Shown in pieces: positions 1 to 5,521 of a DNA stretch of 5,521 nt. The notes under the pieces are model-generated. The model was not told where the DNA came from. It did not search any database and was given only the letters and a program-made list of their open reading frames with translations. Location: assembly GCA_030598075.1 (NCBI GenBank), contig JAUVQP010000105.1, forward strand, positions 1-5,521, written 5' to 3'. The stretch comes from Miltoncostaeaceae bacterium. Its GTDB lineage: Bacteria > Actinomycetota > Thermoleophilia > Miltoncostaeales > Miltoncostaeaceae. The translations under genes and the position numbers were made by a program. The first letter of the stretch is position 1. Each line of letters opens with the position of its first letter.

Positions 1-801
1 GGCCGCCACGTTGTCCTCGAGATGGGCCAGATCTCCGGTGCCGGGAATCGGGGTGAGCATGGGCGAGCGGGCCAGGAGCCAGGCCAGCGCGATCTGAGCG
101 CGCCGCGCGCCGTGCCGAGCGGCCACGGCGGAAAGCGGGTCGCCCCGTCTGCCCCCGGCCAGGGTCCCGCGGGCGAGTGGATACCACGGCATGAAGGGGA
201 TCCCCTCGCGCTCACAGACGTCGAGCACCGGATCCGAGGTTCGCTCACCAAAGTTGTAGCGATTCTGCACCGCCGCGATCGGGGTCACGAGGCGTGCTCG
301 GGCGAGCTCGTCGGAGTCCACGTTGCAGACGCCGACGTGTCGGATCTTCCCCTCGACCACCAGGTCGGCGATGGCCCCGAACGACTCCTCGATGGGCACG
401 TCGGGATCGGGGGCGTGCAACTGGTAGAGGTCGATGCGATCGAGCCTGAGCCGCCGCAGACTGCCCTCGCAGGCCGCGCGGAGGCGCTCCGGCCGGGCGT
501 CGCGCGCCCAGGACCTACCCCCACCGTGCACCAACCCGCCCTTGGTGGTGATCAGGACATCGGCCGGATACGGAAAGAGCGCCTCGGCGATGAGCCGCTC
601 CGACACCTCGGGCCCGTAGGAGTCGGCGGTATCGATGAGCGTGATGCCCAACTCGACCGCTCGCCGCAGGACGGCGTGCGCCGCCGGTCGATCGGAGGGC
701 TCGCCGAGCCCTCCGGGGCCCGTGAGCCGCAGCGCCCCGAAGCCGAGGCGCGCGACCTCGATGTCGCCGATCATGACGGTGCCCGCGTCGGACGCCCTCA
801 C
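1..801 (-). CDS. Aldo/keto reductase, 3' end cut by window edge
   Basis: NAD(P)H-dependent aldo/keto reductase (AKR) of the (beta/alpha)8-barrel superfamily, a cytoplasmic enzyme reducing aldehydes or ketones; the substrate cannot be told from sequence. 267 codons are open from 801 to the window edge. Counting the GTG at 801 as residue 1, the AKR catalytic tetrad is visible: Asp57 and Tyr62 in LIDTADSYG, Lys87 in ITTKGG, His129 in LYQLHAPD. Further family marks are VARLGFGALRLTG (16-28), GKIRHVGVCN in mid-barrel, and the cofactor-side segment LTPIPGTGDLAHLEDN near the end. By family length only about 20-30 C-terminal residues should be missing. Start: GTG 801 gives an N-terminus (..GTVMIGD..VARLGFG) resembling actinobacterial relatives; ATG 774 is the alternative; an in-frame TGA lies at 843-841. 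No good ribosome binding site precedes either. It is divergent from zwf. The family is clear; the exact function is unknown. Confidence 0.93.
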   Translation of the reverse strand, partial: MRASDAGTVMIGDIEVARLGFGALRLTGPGGLGEPSDRPAAHAVLRRAVELGITLIDTADSYGPEVSERLIAEALFPYPADVLITTKGGLVHGGGRSWARDARPERLRAACEGSLRRLRLDRIDLYQLHAPDPDVPIEESFGAIADLVVEGKIRHVGVCNVDSDELARARLVTPIAAVQNRYNFGERTSDPVLDVCEREGIPFMPWYPLARGTLAGGRRGDPLSAVAARHGARRAQIALAWLLARSPMLTPIPGTGDLAHLEDNVAA

Positions 802-912
802 GGCGCGGCGCGCTCGTTCACCCTGGCAACCGTATCGAGATCAACCACAGCGTCGAGCAGGGACAATAGCTACGCTCGCGTCACAGCACCGCTCGACCGC
901 AGGAGAACCGTG
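802..912. promoter_or_regulatory. Divergent intergenic region between the reductase and zwf
   Basis: This 111-base gap separates two genes read outward, so it should hold both promoters. The best -10-like element for zwf is GACAAT at 862-867 (4 of 6 matches to TATAAT), which would give a leader of about 40 bases. No convincing -35 lies 16-18 bases before it. A palindromic TAGCTA at 867-872 abuts it. On the minus strand a TTGATC -35-like hexamer (844-839) has no matching -10. The promoters are therefore inferred from gene arrangement rather than read from strong motifs. Confidence 0.3.
901..905 (+). promoter_or_regulatory. Ribosome binding site of zwf (AGGAG)
   Basis: AGGAG at 901-905 is a near-perfect Shine-Dalgarno core. 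It is followed by two consecutive in-frame GTG codons at 910 (4-base spacing) and 913 (7-base spacing). Spacing favours 913, and 910 would add a single residue. This site argues against any start further upstream, although the frame stays open back to base 22. Confidence 0.75.
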
Positions 913-2295
913 GTGTCGGCACCGCCAACATCCGACGCGCTGGTCATGTTCGGCGCGACCGGAGACCTCGCCCGCAAACAACTTTTTCGCGCCGTCTACC
1001 GGCTGGCGCACCGGGGCTTGCTGCGCGTGCCGGTCCTCGGGGTCGCCCTCGACGACTGGAGCACCGACGACCTGCGCGAGCGAGCGCGCACGGCGATCGC
1101 GGAGGCGGGGGAGCCGATCGACGACCGCGTCATGGACGAGCTTCTCCGCTCGCTCCGCTACGTCCGCGGCGACTACCGCGACCCGTCGACCTTCGTCTCC
1201 CTCAAGGAGGCGCTGGGCGGGGCGAAGAGTCCCCTCCTGCACCTCGCGGTACCGCCGTCGCTCTTCTCCGACGTGGCCGACGGGCTCGCCGAGGTTGGGC
1301 TGAACCGCGGCGGACGGCTGATGGTGGAGAAGCCGTTCGGCCACAGCGCGGCGTCGGCCGAGGAGTTGAACCGCCGGCTCCTCGCCCACTACGACGAGTC
1401 GCAGATCTTTCGCCTCGACCACTACCTTGGCAAGGAGCCACTGCGGAACCTGATGGTGCTCCGCTTCGCGAACGCCATCCTCGAGCCCCTGTGGAGCAGA
1501 GAGCGCGTGGCGGCCGTCAAGCTCACGATGACGGAGGCGTTCGACGTCTCGGATCGCGGCTCGTTCTACGATGCCACGGGGACGCTCAAGGATGTCGTCC
1601 AGAACCATCTGCTCCAGATGGCCACCCTGATCGCCATGGACGAGCCCGCGTCCGAGGATGCGGACGACCTGCGCGACAAGAAGGTCGAGGCCATGAGCAC
1701 CATCCGCCCGCTCGAATCGTCGGATGTCGTGCGCGGCCAGTACTTGGGCTATCTGGACGTGGACGGGGTTGCACCCGACTCCACAACCGAGACCTTCGCC
1801 GCCGTTCGGCTGGCGTTCGAGAGCGATCGCTGGCGCGGGGTGCCGTTCCTGATCCGCACCGGCAAGGCGCTCGAGGAGACCATCACCCAGATCGACGTCG
1901 AGTTCCGCCGACCCGTGCGCCCGCTGTTCCTGAACGACGAGTGTCCGATCAACCGCCTGACGATCCCGCTGAAGCCGGCCGGACATCCGTCGTTGACGCT
2001 CATCTCGAAGAGCCCCGGCGAGGCCATGTCCCCGCGGGCCGTGCGCTACGAGGCGATCGAGGAGCACGGCGGAGGCGAGCCGCCCAAGGCCTACGAGTTG
2101 CTCATGGAGGAGGCCATGAAGGGCGATCAGACGCTCTTCGCGCGCGTCGACGGCGTCGAGGCGAGCTGGCGCGCGGTCGACGGTGTCGTGGCCGACCCCG
2201 GGCCGGTGCACGTCTACGAGCGCGGATCCTGGGGACCGCCGGAGGCCGCGGCGCTGGCGGCCGACGCCGGGGGCTGGCCCGAGCGCGCCGCCTGA
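913..2295 (+). CDS. zwf: Glucose-6-phosphate dehydrogenase
   Basis: Cytoplasmic enzyme oxidising glucose 6-phosphate to 6-phosphogluconolactone with reduction of NADP+ (or NAD+), the first step of the oxidative pentose phosphate pathway. 460 residues, slightly short of the usual 480-510. The N-terminal Rossmann fingerprint GATGDLA is at 14-20, EKPFG at 139-143, and the active-site signature RLDHYLGKE at 167-175. By the recalled Leuconostoc numbering, Asp169, His170 and Lys174 match Asp177, His178 and Lys182. VVQNHLLQ carries the catalytic base His232 (Leuconostoc His240). RTGK is at 315-318 and GDQTLF at 404-409. Two usual lysines differ: Gln23 stands where Leuconostoc has Lys21, and Thr323 where it has Lys343, a pattern I associate with a divergent G6PDH branch (GDLAxKQ...GVAPDS.xETF). 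The start follows AGGAG. The upstream in-frame extension is antisense to the reductase and has no G6PDH character. The next feature downstream is tRNA-Leu; no gnd, tal or opcA is in view. Confidence 0.96.
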   Translation: MSAPPTSDALVMFGATGDLARKQLFRAVYRLAHRGLLRVPVLGVALDDWSTDDLRERARTAIAEAGEPIDDRVMDELLRSLRYVRGDYRDPSTFVSLKEALGGAKSPLLHLAVPPSLFSDVADGLAEVGLNRGGRLMVEKPFGHSAASAEELNRRLLAHYDESQIFRLDHYLGKEPLRNLMVLRFANAILEPLWSRERVAAVKLTMTEAFDVSDRGSFYDATGTLKDVVQNHLLQMATLIAMDEPASEDADDLRDKKVEAMSTIRPLESSDVVRGQYLGYLDVDGVAPDSTTETFAAVRLAFESDRWRGVPFLIRTGKALEETITQIDVEFRRPVRPLFLNDECPINRLTIPLKPAGHPSLTLISKSPGEAMSPRAVRYEAIEEHGGGEPPKAYELLMEEAMKGDQTLFARVDGVEASWRAVDGVVADPGPVHVYERGSWGPPEAAALAADAGGWPERAA

Positions 2296-2337
2296 GGGGC
2301 TACTCGGGCGAGCGGAGGACCGGGAATACGGCCTGCG

Positions 2338-2363
2338 CCGCGGCAGCGCACGCTGCGGTGCGG
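2338..2363 (+). terminator. GC-rich hairpin after zwf, possible terminator
   Basis: The stem GCAGC (2343-2347) pairs with GCTGC (2352-2356) around the loop GCAC. An outer CCGC (2338-2341) can pair with GCGG (2360-2363) across a small internal loop. It begins 42 bases after the zwf stop and ends 34 bases before the tRNA. No T-run follows, so it is at best a U-less, actinobacterial-type terminator; it might instead be chance pairing in GC-rich DNA. Confidence 0.35.
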
Positions 2364-2377
2364 GCGCTCCGGCTCGC

Positions 2378-2383
2378 TAGCAT
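2378..2383 (+). promoter_or_regulatory. Weak -10-like element before tRNA-Leu
   Basis: TAGCAT matches TATAAT at 4 of 6 positions and ends 14 bases before the mature tRNA 5' end, a plausible distance for a short 5' leader. The region 17 bases upstream (around 2355-2360) has no -35 consensus and overlaps the hairpin after zwf. The tRNA may have this promoter or may be read through from zwf. Confidence 0.25.
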
Positions 2384-2397
2384 GCCCCTCGCACCTC

Positions 2398-2483
<86 letters not shown>

Positions 2484-2498
2484 CTGGGTCCGCCGTCA

Positions 2499-2527
2499 GG
2501 GCGCTTCGTCGACGCGTCCCCCCCTTT
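2499..2527 (+). terminator. Possible weak terminator after tRNA-Leu
   Basis: GGGCGC (2499-2504) can pair with GCG-T-CCC (2514-2520) with one bulged T and the nine-base loop TTCGTCGAC. A CCCCTTT tract follows at 2521-2527. It sits 17 bases after the tRNA, where 3' processing and termination are expected. The stem is short and bulged and the T-tract is poor, so the call is tentative. The rest of 2482-2642 shows no gene and no better structure. Confidence 0.25.
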
Positions 2528-2642
2528 CCGTCATCCGAGCCGCCGTGCGCCCGGCCGACGGCCCCGCCGCTGGACGCCGGTGGAGGAGGTGCCCCGAACA
2601 CCCGCCCGGGCGCCGCACACCTCACTTGGGCCGAAGGGCGCG

Positions 2643-3425
2643 CTACAGACCCAGCACGGCGTCGGCGTTGAGCCGCACGTAGTCCAGCGTCACCACGCCG
2701 TCGCGCGCGGCACACCGCGCCGACGCATCGGCGAACGGCTGCCGCAAGTCCTCGGGCAAGCGCTCCATGTGCAGGCGCAAGACGACCGTGCGCAGAAACT
2801 CCTCGGCCTGACCGCCGAGCTCCAGCCGTACGGGGGCGGGCTCGAGCCACGCCGCCGCCTCCGCGAAGCCGGCGGCGCGCAACCTCTGCGCCGTGACGTC
2901 CGGATCGGCGAAGTTCCAGGCCTCGACGAAGCCGCCGAGGTGCTCGGCAAACGGCTCCTCCCGCGCCGCGCGCGCGATGTCGGCCATGGCTCCGGCGAGG
3001 TTGCCCGCTCCACCGCACTGGAACACCAGGCGGCCGGCCGGCCGTAGCGCCGCCGCGAGCCGCGCGAACAGCGCTTCGTGGTCGAGCACCCAGTGAAACG
3101 TGGCGGTGGAGAAGACGGCGTCGACGGGCTCCGTCACGGCGAGCTCCAGCAGATCCGCGTGGATGAACGCGACCCGGTCGCCGAGGTCGGCCAACTCGCG
3201 GGAGGCCTGCTCGACCATGGCCACCGAGCCGTCGACCGCCACCACGCGCCCCGCGCGAAGCCGCTCGGCGAGAAGGCGCGTCACACGGCCGGTGCCACAG
3301 CCCGCGTCGAGGACGACCTCGTCGCCGCGGAGCGGTAGCCGCTCGAGCACCACCCGCCCCCAGTCGAGCTGCGGCCCCGAGACCGCGTGGTAGGACCCGG
3401 CGTCCCACTCGCGCCCGCCGCTCAC
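2643..3425 (-). CDS. Class I SAM-dependent methyltransferase, Tam-like
   Basis: 260-residue cytosolic methyltransferase with a Rossmann-like fold that transfers a methyl group from S-adenosylmethionine. Motif I VLDAGCGTG is at 38-46, the acidic ribose-binding Asp65 in VVAVDGS, and Asp91 in HADLLEL at the adenine pocket. The core strand STATFHWVLDH is at 106-116, followed by LRPAGRLVFQCGG (127-139). The N-terminal WDAGSYHAVSGPQLDWG, the TATFHWVLDH run and the QCGG..N segment resemble trans-aconitate 2-methyltransferase (Tam) and its many actinobacterial paralogues, about 250-260 residues long. The real substrate is unknown, so no symbol is given. The start is GTG 3425; its GTGA overlaps the stop of the upstream membrane protein by four bases, with GGAG one base before the GTG, so translation is probably coupled. 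The reading frame stays open far upstream, but that part is out of frame with the true neighbouring gene and lacks homology-like content. Confidence 0.92.
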   Translation of the reverse strand: MSGGREWDAGSYHAVSGPQLDWGRVVLERLPLRGDEVVLDAGCGTGRVTRLLAERLRAGRVVAVDGSVAMVEQASRELADLGDRVAFIHADLLELAVTEPVDAVFSTATFHWVLDHEALFARLAAALRPAGRLVFQCGGAGNLAGAMADIARAAREEPFAEHLGGFVEAWNFADPDVTAQRLRAAGFAEAAAWLEPAPVRLELGGQAEEFLRTVVLRLHMERLPEDLRQPFADASARCAARDGVVTLDYVRLNADAVLGL

Positions 3426-5233
3426 GCTCCGCGGGAACGTCCGAGCCTCGCCGCGTTGCTCAGGTAGAGATAGGTGGTCGCGATCGCGGCGTACGGAACG
3501 AACAGCGCGTAGATGGCCGACCCGATCAGGTTGATGAGGACGAGCGGCATATCGGTCAGGAGCAGCAGCACCAGACCGAGCCCGGGGCCAACCACCAGAG
3601 CGACGACGTTGATGGCCGCCGCGATGGCGGCCGTGGGCAGCCACCGGCCGCGGACCACATCGACGCTGCGCCGGGACGCGTCCCAGCCGCAGCGGCCGTC
3701 GACCACGGCGGCCTGGGTGATGAAGAACCAGCGCACCAGGAGCCAGACGGCGACCGGAATGCCCACGACGGTGAGCGTGAGCAGCGCGATGATCGCGACG
3801 GCGCCGATCACGGGGGGGACGAAGCAGCGCACCGACCGAGCCGCGACCGCGACGCACTCGCCGAGGCGGGGCGGGCGCCCCGCGTCGATGTCGCGCATCG
3901 CCACGGCGACCAGGGCGTTGACGATGATCGCCGCGAGCCCCGCGCTGGCGACGCCGAACGGGGCCAGAGCGGTCAGCAGGCTCAGGGGCACGAAGATGAC
4001 CCCCGTCCCCACGAACAGGAGGGGATGGTGCAGGTAGAGGCGAAGCGAGGCGCGCACGATCTGGCCTCCGCCGCGCACGCCGCGCACCGGAAGCGCGGCG
4101 GGCGGCGACCAGGTCGTCCGCCGGATGAGCGCAACGACCAGACCGACGAGGACCGCGACGACGAGCAGCCCGAGAACGGGCGACTCGGTCAGGTCGATCA
4201 AGATCGTCGACCCGGCGGCGACGCCGTTGCAGAAGATCTCGGTCACGTTGGGTCCGAGCGTTCCCCCGGCCGGAACCGTTCTGCTGCTGTCGCGAAGGTC
4301 GTTCTGCCAGGTGATGGGCTCGGTCCACTGCTTCTTCGTGATCGGACCGGTCGGTCCGCTGAACGAGCCGTGGGTGATCGTGCCCCAGCGCCCCTCCCAC
4401 GCCAGCCAGGCGTCGGGGGCGGCGGGATCCGACACCTCGCTGGGCAGCAGTCGTGGCTCGGGGTCGCTGCGCCGGTGCGGGCCGCGCGAGTCGTCGCAGC
4501 CGAATCCCTCGCTGGAGCTGCGACCCAGGTGCAGGGCGGAGCCGTACTGCGTGGCATGGGACCCGGAGGCCGGGTAGACCACGGGCCGATCGCCCTCGCG
4601 CTGAAGCTTGTCGTCGTCCCAGCCGGCGCTCTCGCCGTTCTCGTGCTGCGCCGCGCCGACCTCGATCGGCTGAACGCCGAGCGCCTGCTCCGCGGTGGAG
4701 GCCGGGAAGACGATCTGCATCATCTCCCAGTCGCTCTCGTGGGTGTTGTTGTAGTCGTTGAAGTACCAGTAGAACCAGTACTGGAGGACGATGCGGTCCT
4801 CGACGCCCTCCTCGCTCACGATGTGCGCGTAGACGACGTCGGGCTCGTCGCCCTTGAAGCGCCTCCCGTCCTCCTCGTACCGGCAACCGGGCTTCAGCGA
4901 GTTCCCGGGGAAGCTGAGGTTGAAGTCGGGCCCCGCGTTGAACAGGTCGCGCGCGGTGGGAGCCGTCTTGACGACCGCCCCGTCGGGGCCGAGCAGGTCG
5001 ATCTCCGGATTGTCGAGGACGATGTCCACGGGGGCCGGGTCCCACGCCTCGCCGTTCGAGTCGCACGCCTCCTCCTGCTGCTTCATCAGCACGACGGGGC
5101 GGTACTTCTCGGCGAGCTGTCGCTCGGCGGGCGTGAACTGCTGCCCGTCCTCGGCCTGGCCCACGGCAGCGCCCGCGACGACGAGGAGCACGGCGAGCGA
5201 GACGAGCACCGAGGCTGTCAGGCGGCGGACCAT
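3422..5233 (-). CDS. Vps62-like secreted domain fused to a polytopic membrane domain
   Basis: 603 residues. A signal peptide (about 1-25; RR, then a hydrophobic run, then AVGQA) leads to an exported domain of about 325 residues. This resembles the bacterial Vps62/DUF946 family: YRPVVLM (44-50), YWFYWYFNDYNNTHESDWE (152-170) and VVYPASGSHATQY (218-230), followed by W276, W279 and GRWG (281-284). His165, Asp168 and Glu170 form an HxxDxE pattern that may bind a metal. Four cysteines (57, 117, 246, 335) could make two disulfides outside the cell. A membrane segment (about 353-370) follows, then roughly five more hydrophobic stretches: 404-424, 430-447, 473-505, 532-560 and 564-588. This C-terminal part recalls GPDPase_memb/DUF975-type membrane domains (RRSVDVVRGRW at 521-531). 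The ATG start fits the signal peptide; the ribosome binding site is weak. It is the first gene of an operon with the methyltransferase. Function is unknown; the Vps62 assignment is from recalled motifs. Confidence 0.85.
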   Translation of the reverse strand: MVRRLTASVLVSLAVLLVVAGAAVGQAEDGQQFTPAERQLAEKYRPVVLMKQQEEACDSNGEAWDPAPVDIVLDNPEIDLLGPDGAVVKTAPTARDLFNAGPDFNLSFPGNSLKPGCRYEEDGRRFKGDEPDVVYAHIVSEEGVEDRIVLQYWFYWYFNDYNNTHESDWEMMQIVFPASTAEQALGVQPIEVGAAQHENGESAGWDDDKLQREGDRPVVYPASGSHATQYGSALHLGRSSSEGFGCDDSRGPHRRSDPEPRLLPSEVSDPAAPDAWLAWEGRWGTITHGSFSGPTGPITKKQWTEPITWQNDLRDSSRTVPAGGTLGPNVTEIFCNGVAAGSTILIDLTESPVLGLLVVAVLVGLVVALIRRTTWSPPAALPVRGVRGGGQIVRASLRLYLHHPLLFVGTGVIFVPLSLLTALAPFGVASAGLAAIIVNALVAVAMRDIDAGRPPRLGECVAVAARSVRCFVPPVIGAVAIIALLTLTVVGIPVAVWLLVRWFFITQAAVVDGRCGWDASRRSVDVVRGRWLPTAAIAAAINVVALVVGPGLGLVLLLLTDMPLVLINLIGSAIYALFVPYAAIATTYLYLSNAARLGRSRGA

Positions 5234-5251
5234 CGGTCGGAAAGCCTAACC

Positions 5252-5265
5252 TCGGCGCCCGCCGA
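5252..5265. repeat. Inverted repeat upstream of the Vps62-like gene
   Basis: TCGGCG-CC-CGCCGA is a perfect 6-base dyad whose near edge lies 18 bases before the ATG at 5233. Its position would suit an operator or a small hairpin in the leader. Part of it (CGCCCGCCGA, 5256-5265) recurs at 5294-5303. In DNA this GC-rich a six-base dyad can arise by chance. Confidence 0.3.
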
Positions 5266-5268
5266 CGC

Positions 5269-5289
5269 GGGTCGAGAGCCCCGCGACCC
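5269..5289 (-). terminator. Hairpin downstream of the partial gene, possible terminator
   Basis: On the plus strand GGGTCG (5269-5274) and CGACCC (5284-5289) form a perfect 6-base stem around a nine-base loop. It lies 34 bases past the stop of the minus-strand partial gene and 35 bases before the ATG of the next gene. It could end the upstream transcript or serve as a leader structure. No T-run follows, so the call is weak. Confidence 0.3.
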
Positions 5290-5323
5290 AGGCCGCCCGC
5301 CGAGTCTGCTCTCGGTTCTCGGT

Positions 5324-5521
5324 CTACGTGGAGGCGCTCCGCGCCGCGCCCGGGATCGTGTCGAACCGCTCGATGAGGTCCCTCGCCGCGGACCCCGTGA
5401 GCGGCGCTCGGAAGTCACCCAGCACGAGACCCTCGTCCCTCAGGGCGCGCCACAGGCCGAACAACTCGGCGCCGCGGGCGGGCGCGAGCCGCCGGCCCCC
5501 ATCCTCCGTCGGCTCGAGATA
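5324..5521 (-). CDS. C-terminal fragment of an unrecognised protein
   Basis: The 3' end of a minus-strand gene that enters from the right edge: 65 codons and a TAG at 5326-5324. Coding is supported by an open frame to the edge, a strong bias to G or C in the third codon position, and a sensible composition with alternating charged and aliphatic residues. It contains ELFGLWRALRDEGLVLGDF (19-37 of the visible part), then a helical stretch ARDLIERFDTIPGAA and a short SAST tail. No signal peptide, membrane helix or catalytic motif can be seen in the fragment, and I do not recognise the family. It lies 90 bases upstream of the Vps62-like gene on the same strand. That gap holds two small dyads, so the two genes may or may not share a transcript. 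Confidence 0.65.
   Translation of the reverse strand, partial: YLEPTEDGGRRLAPARGAELFGLWRALRDEGLVLGDFRAPLTGSAARDLIERFDTIPGAARSAST

Noticed and set aside
22..912. An N-terminal extension of the zwf frame back to an ATG at 22, giving a 757-residue protein
   Set aside because: This part is exactly antisense to the clear aldo/keto reductase, has no G6PDH-like content, and a strong AGGAG precedes the GTG at 913.
841..2211. A 456-residue minus-strand frame opposite zwf
   Set aside because: It is the complement of conserved G6PDH codons. Its composition is unstructured and it has no recognisable motif; long antisense frames are expected at this GC content.
2603..2612. The perfect palindrome CGCCCGGGCG between the tRNA and the methyltransferase end
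   Set aside because: It has no loop and no T-tract, and a ten-base GC palindrome is unsurprising here. It is not a convincing terminator or binding site.
3426..5066. A long minus-strand frame running into the methyltransferase, suggesting an 807-residue fusion
   Set aside because: It is a shifted frame of the Vps62-like gene: Arg/Pro/Ala-rich and without domains. The real signal peptide, motifs and helices are in the other frame.
5243..5248. TAGGCT as a -10 element for near-leaderless transcription of the Vps62-like gene
   Set aside because: The best -35-like hexamer (TCGACC) is 21 bases away, too far, and the match is weak.

Overview
The window is very GC-rich (about 70% by eye), and real codons end almost always in G or C. 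The start codons chosen include three GTGs and the tRNA lacks an encoded CCA end. Together with the protein flavour (an aldo/keto reductase beginning GTV..G...VARLGFGALRLTG, a divergent-branch glucose-6-phosphate dehydrogenase, a Vps62-like secreted protein) this suggests an actinobacterial chromosome, perhaps Thermoleophilia/Solirubrobacterales-like. The lineage is inferred from recalled family resemblance, not from a search.

Layout, left to right. (1) 1-801, minus strand: an aldo/keto reductase whose last residues lie beyond the left edge. (2) 802-912: a short divergent intergenic region. (3) 913-2295, plus strand: glucose-6-phosphate dehydrogenase (zwf), starting at a GTG behind an AGGAG. 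(4) 2398-2481, plus strand: tRNA-Leu with anticodon CAG. (5) 2482-2642: a spacer between the plus-strand tRNA and the convergent minus-strand operon. (6) 5233-3422 then 3425-2643, minus strand: a two-gene, translationally coupled operon. It encodes a secreted Vps62-like domain fused to a polytopic membrane domain, followed with a 4-base overlap by a Tam-like SAM-dependent methyltransferase. (7) 5521-5324, minus strand: the 3' end of an unrecognised gene.

How the genes may work together. G6PDH makes NADPH at the entry of the oxidative pentose phosphate pathway. The divergent aldo/keto reductase would consume NADPH, so the left half has a loose redox theme, but no shared regulation can be shown. 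The right half is the less ordinary part. Its exported domain carries an H-x-x-D-W-E signature that recalls the metal-binding heptapeptide of NEP1-like cytolysins. It is tethered to a membrane module and coupled to a small-molecule methyltransferase, and the role of this pair is unknown.

No CRISPR array, insertion sequence, integrase, phage gene or long repeat is visible. Very long open frames on the wrong strand are a by-product of the base composition.
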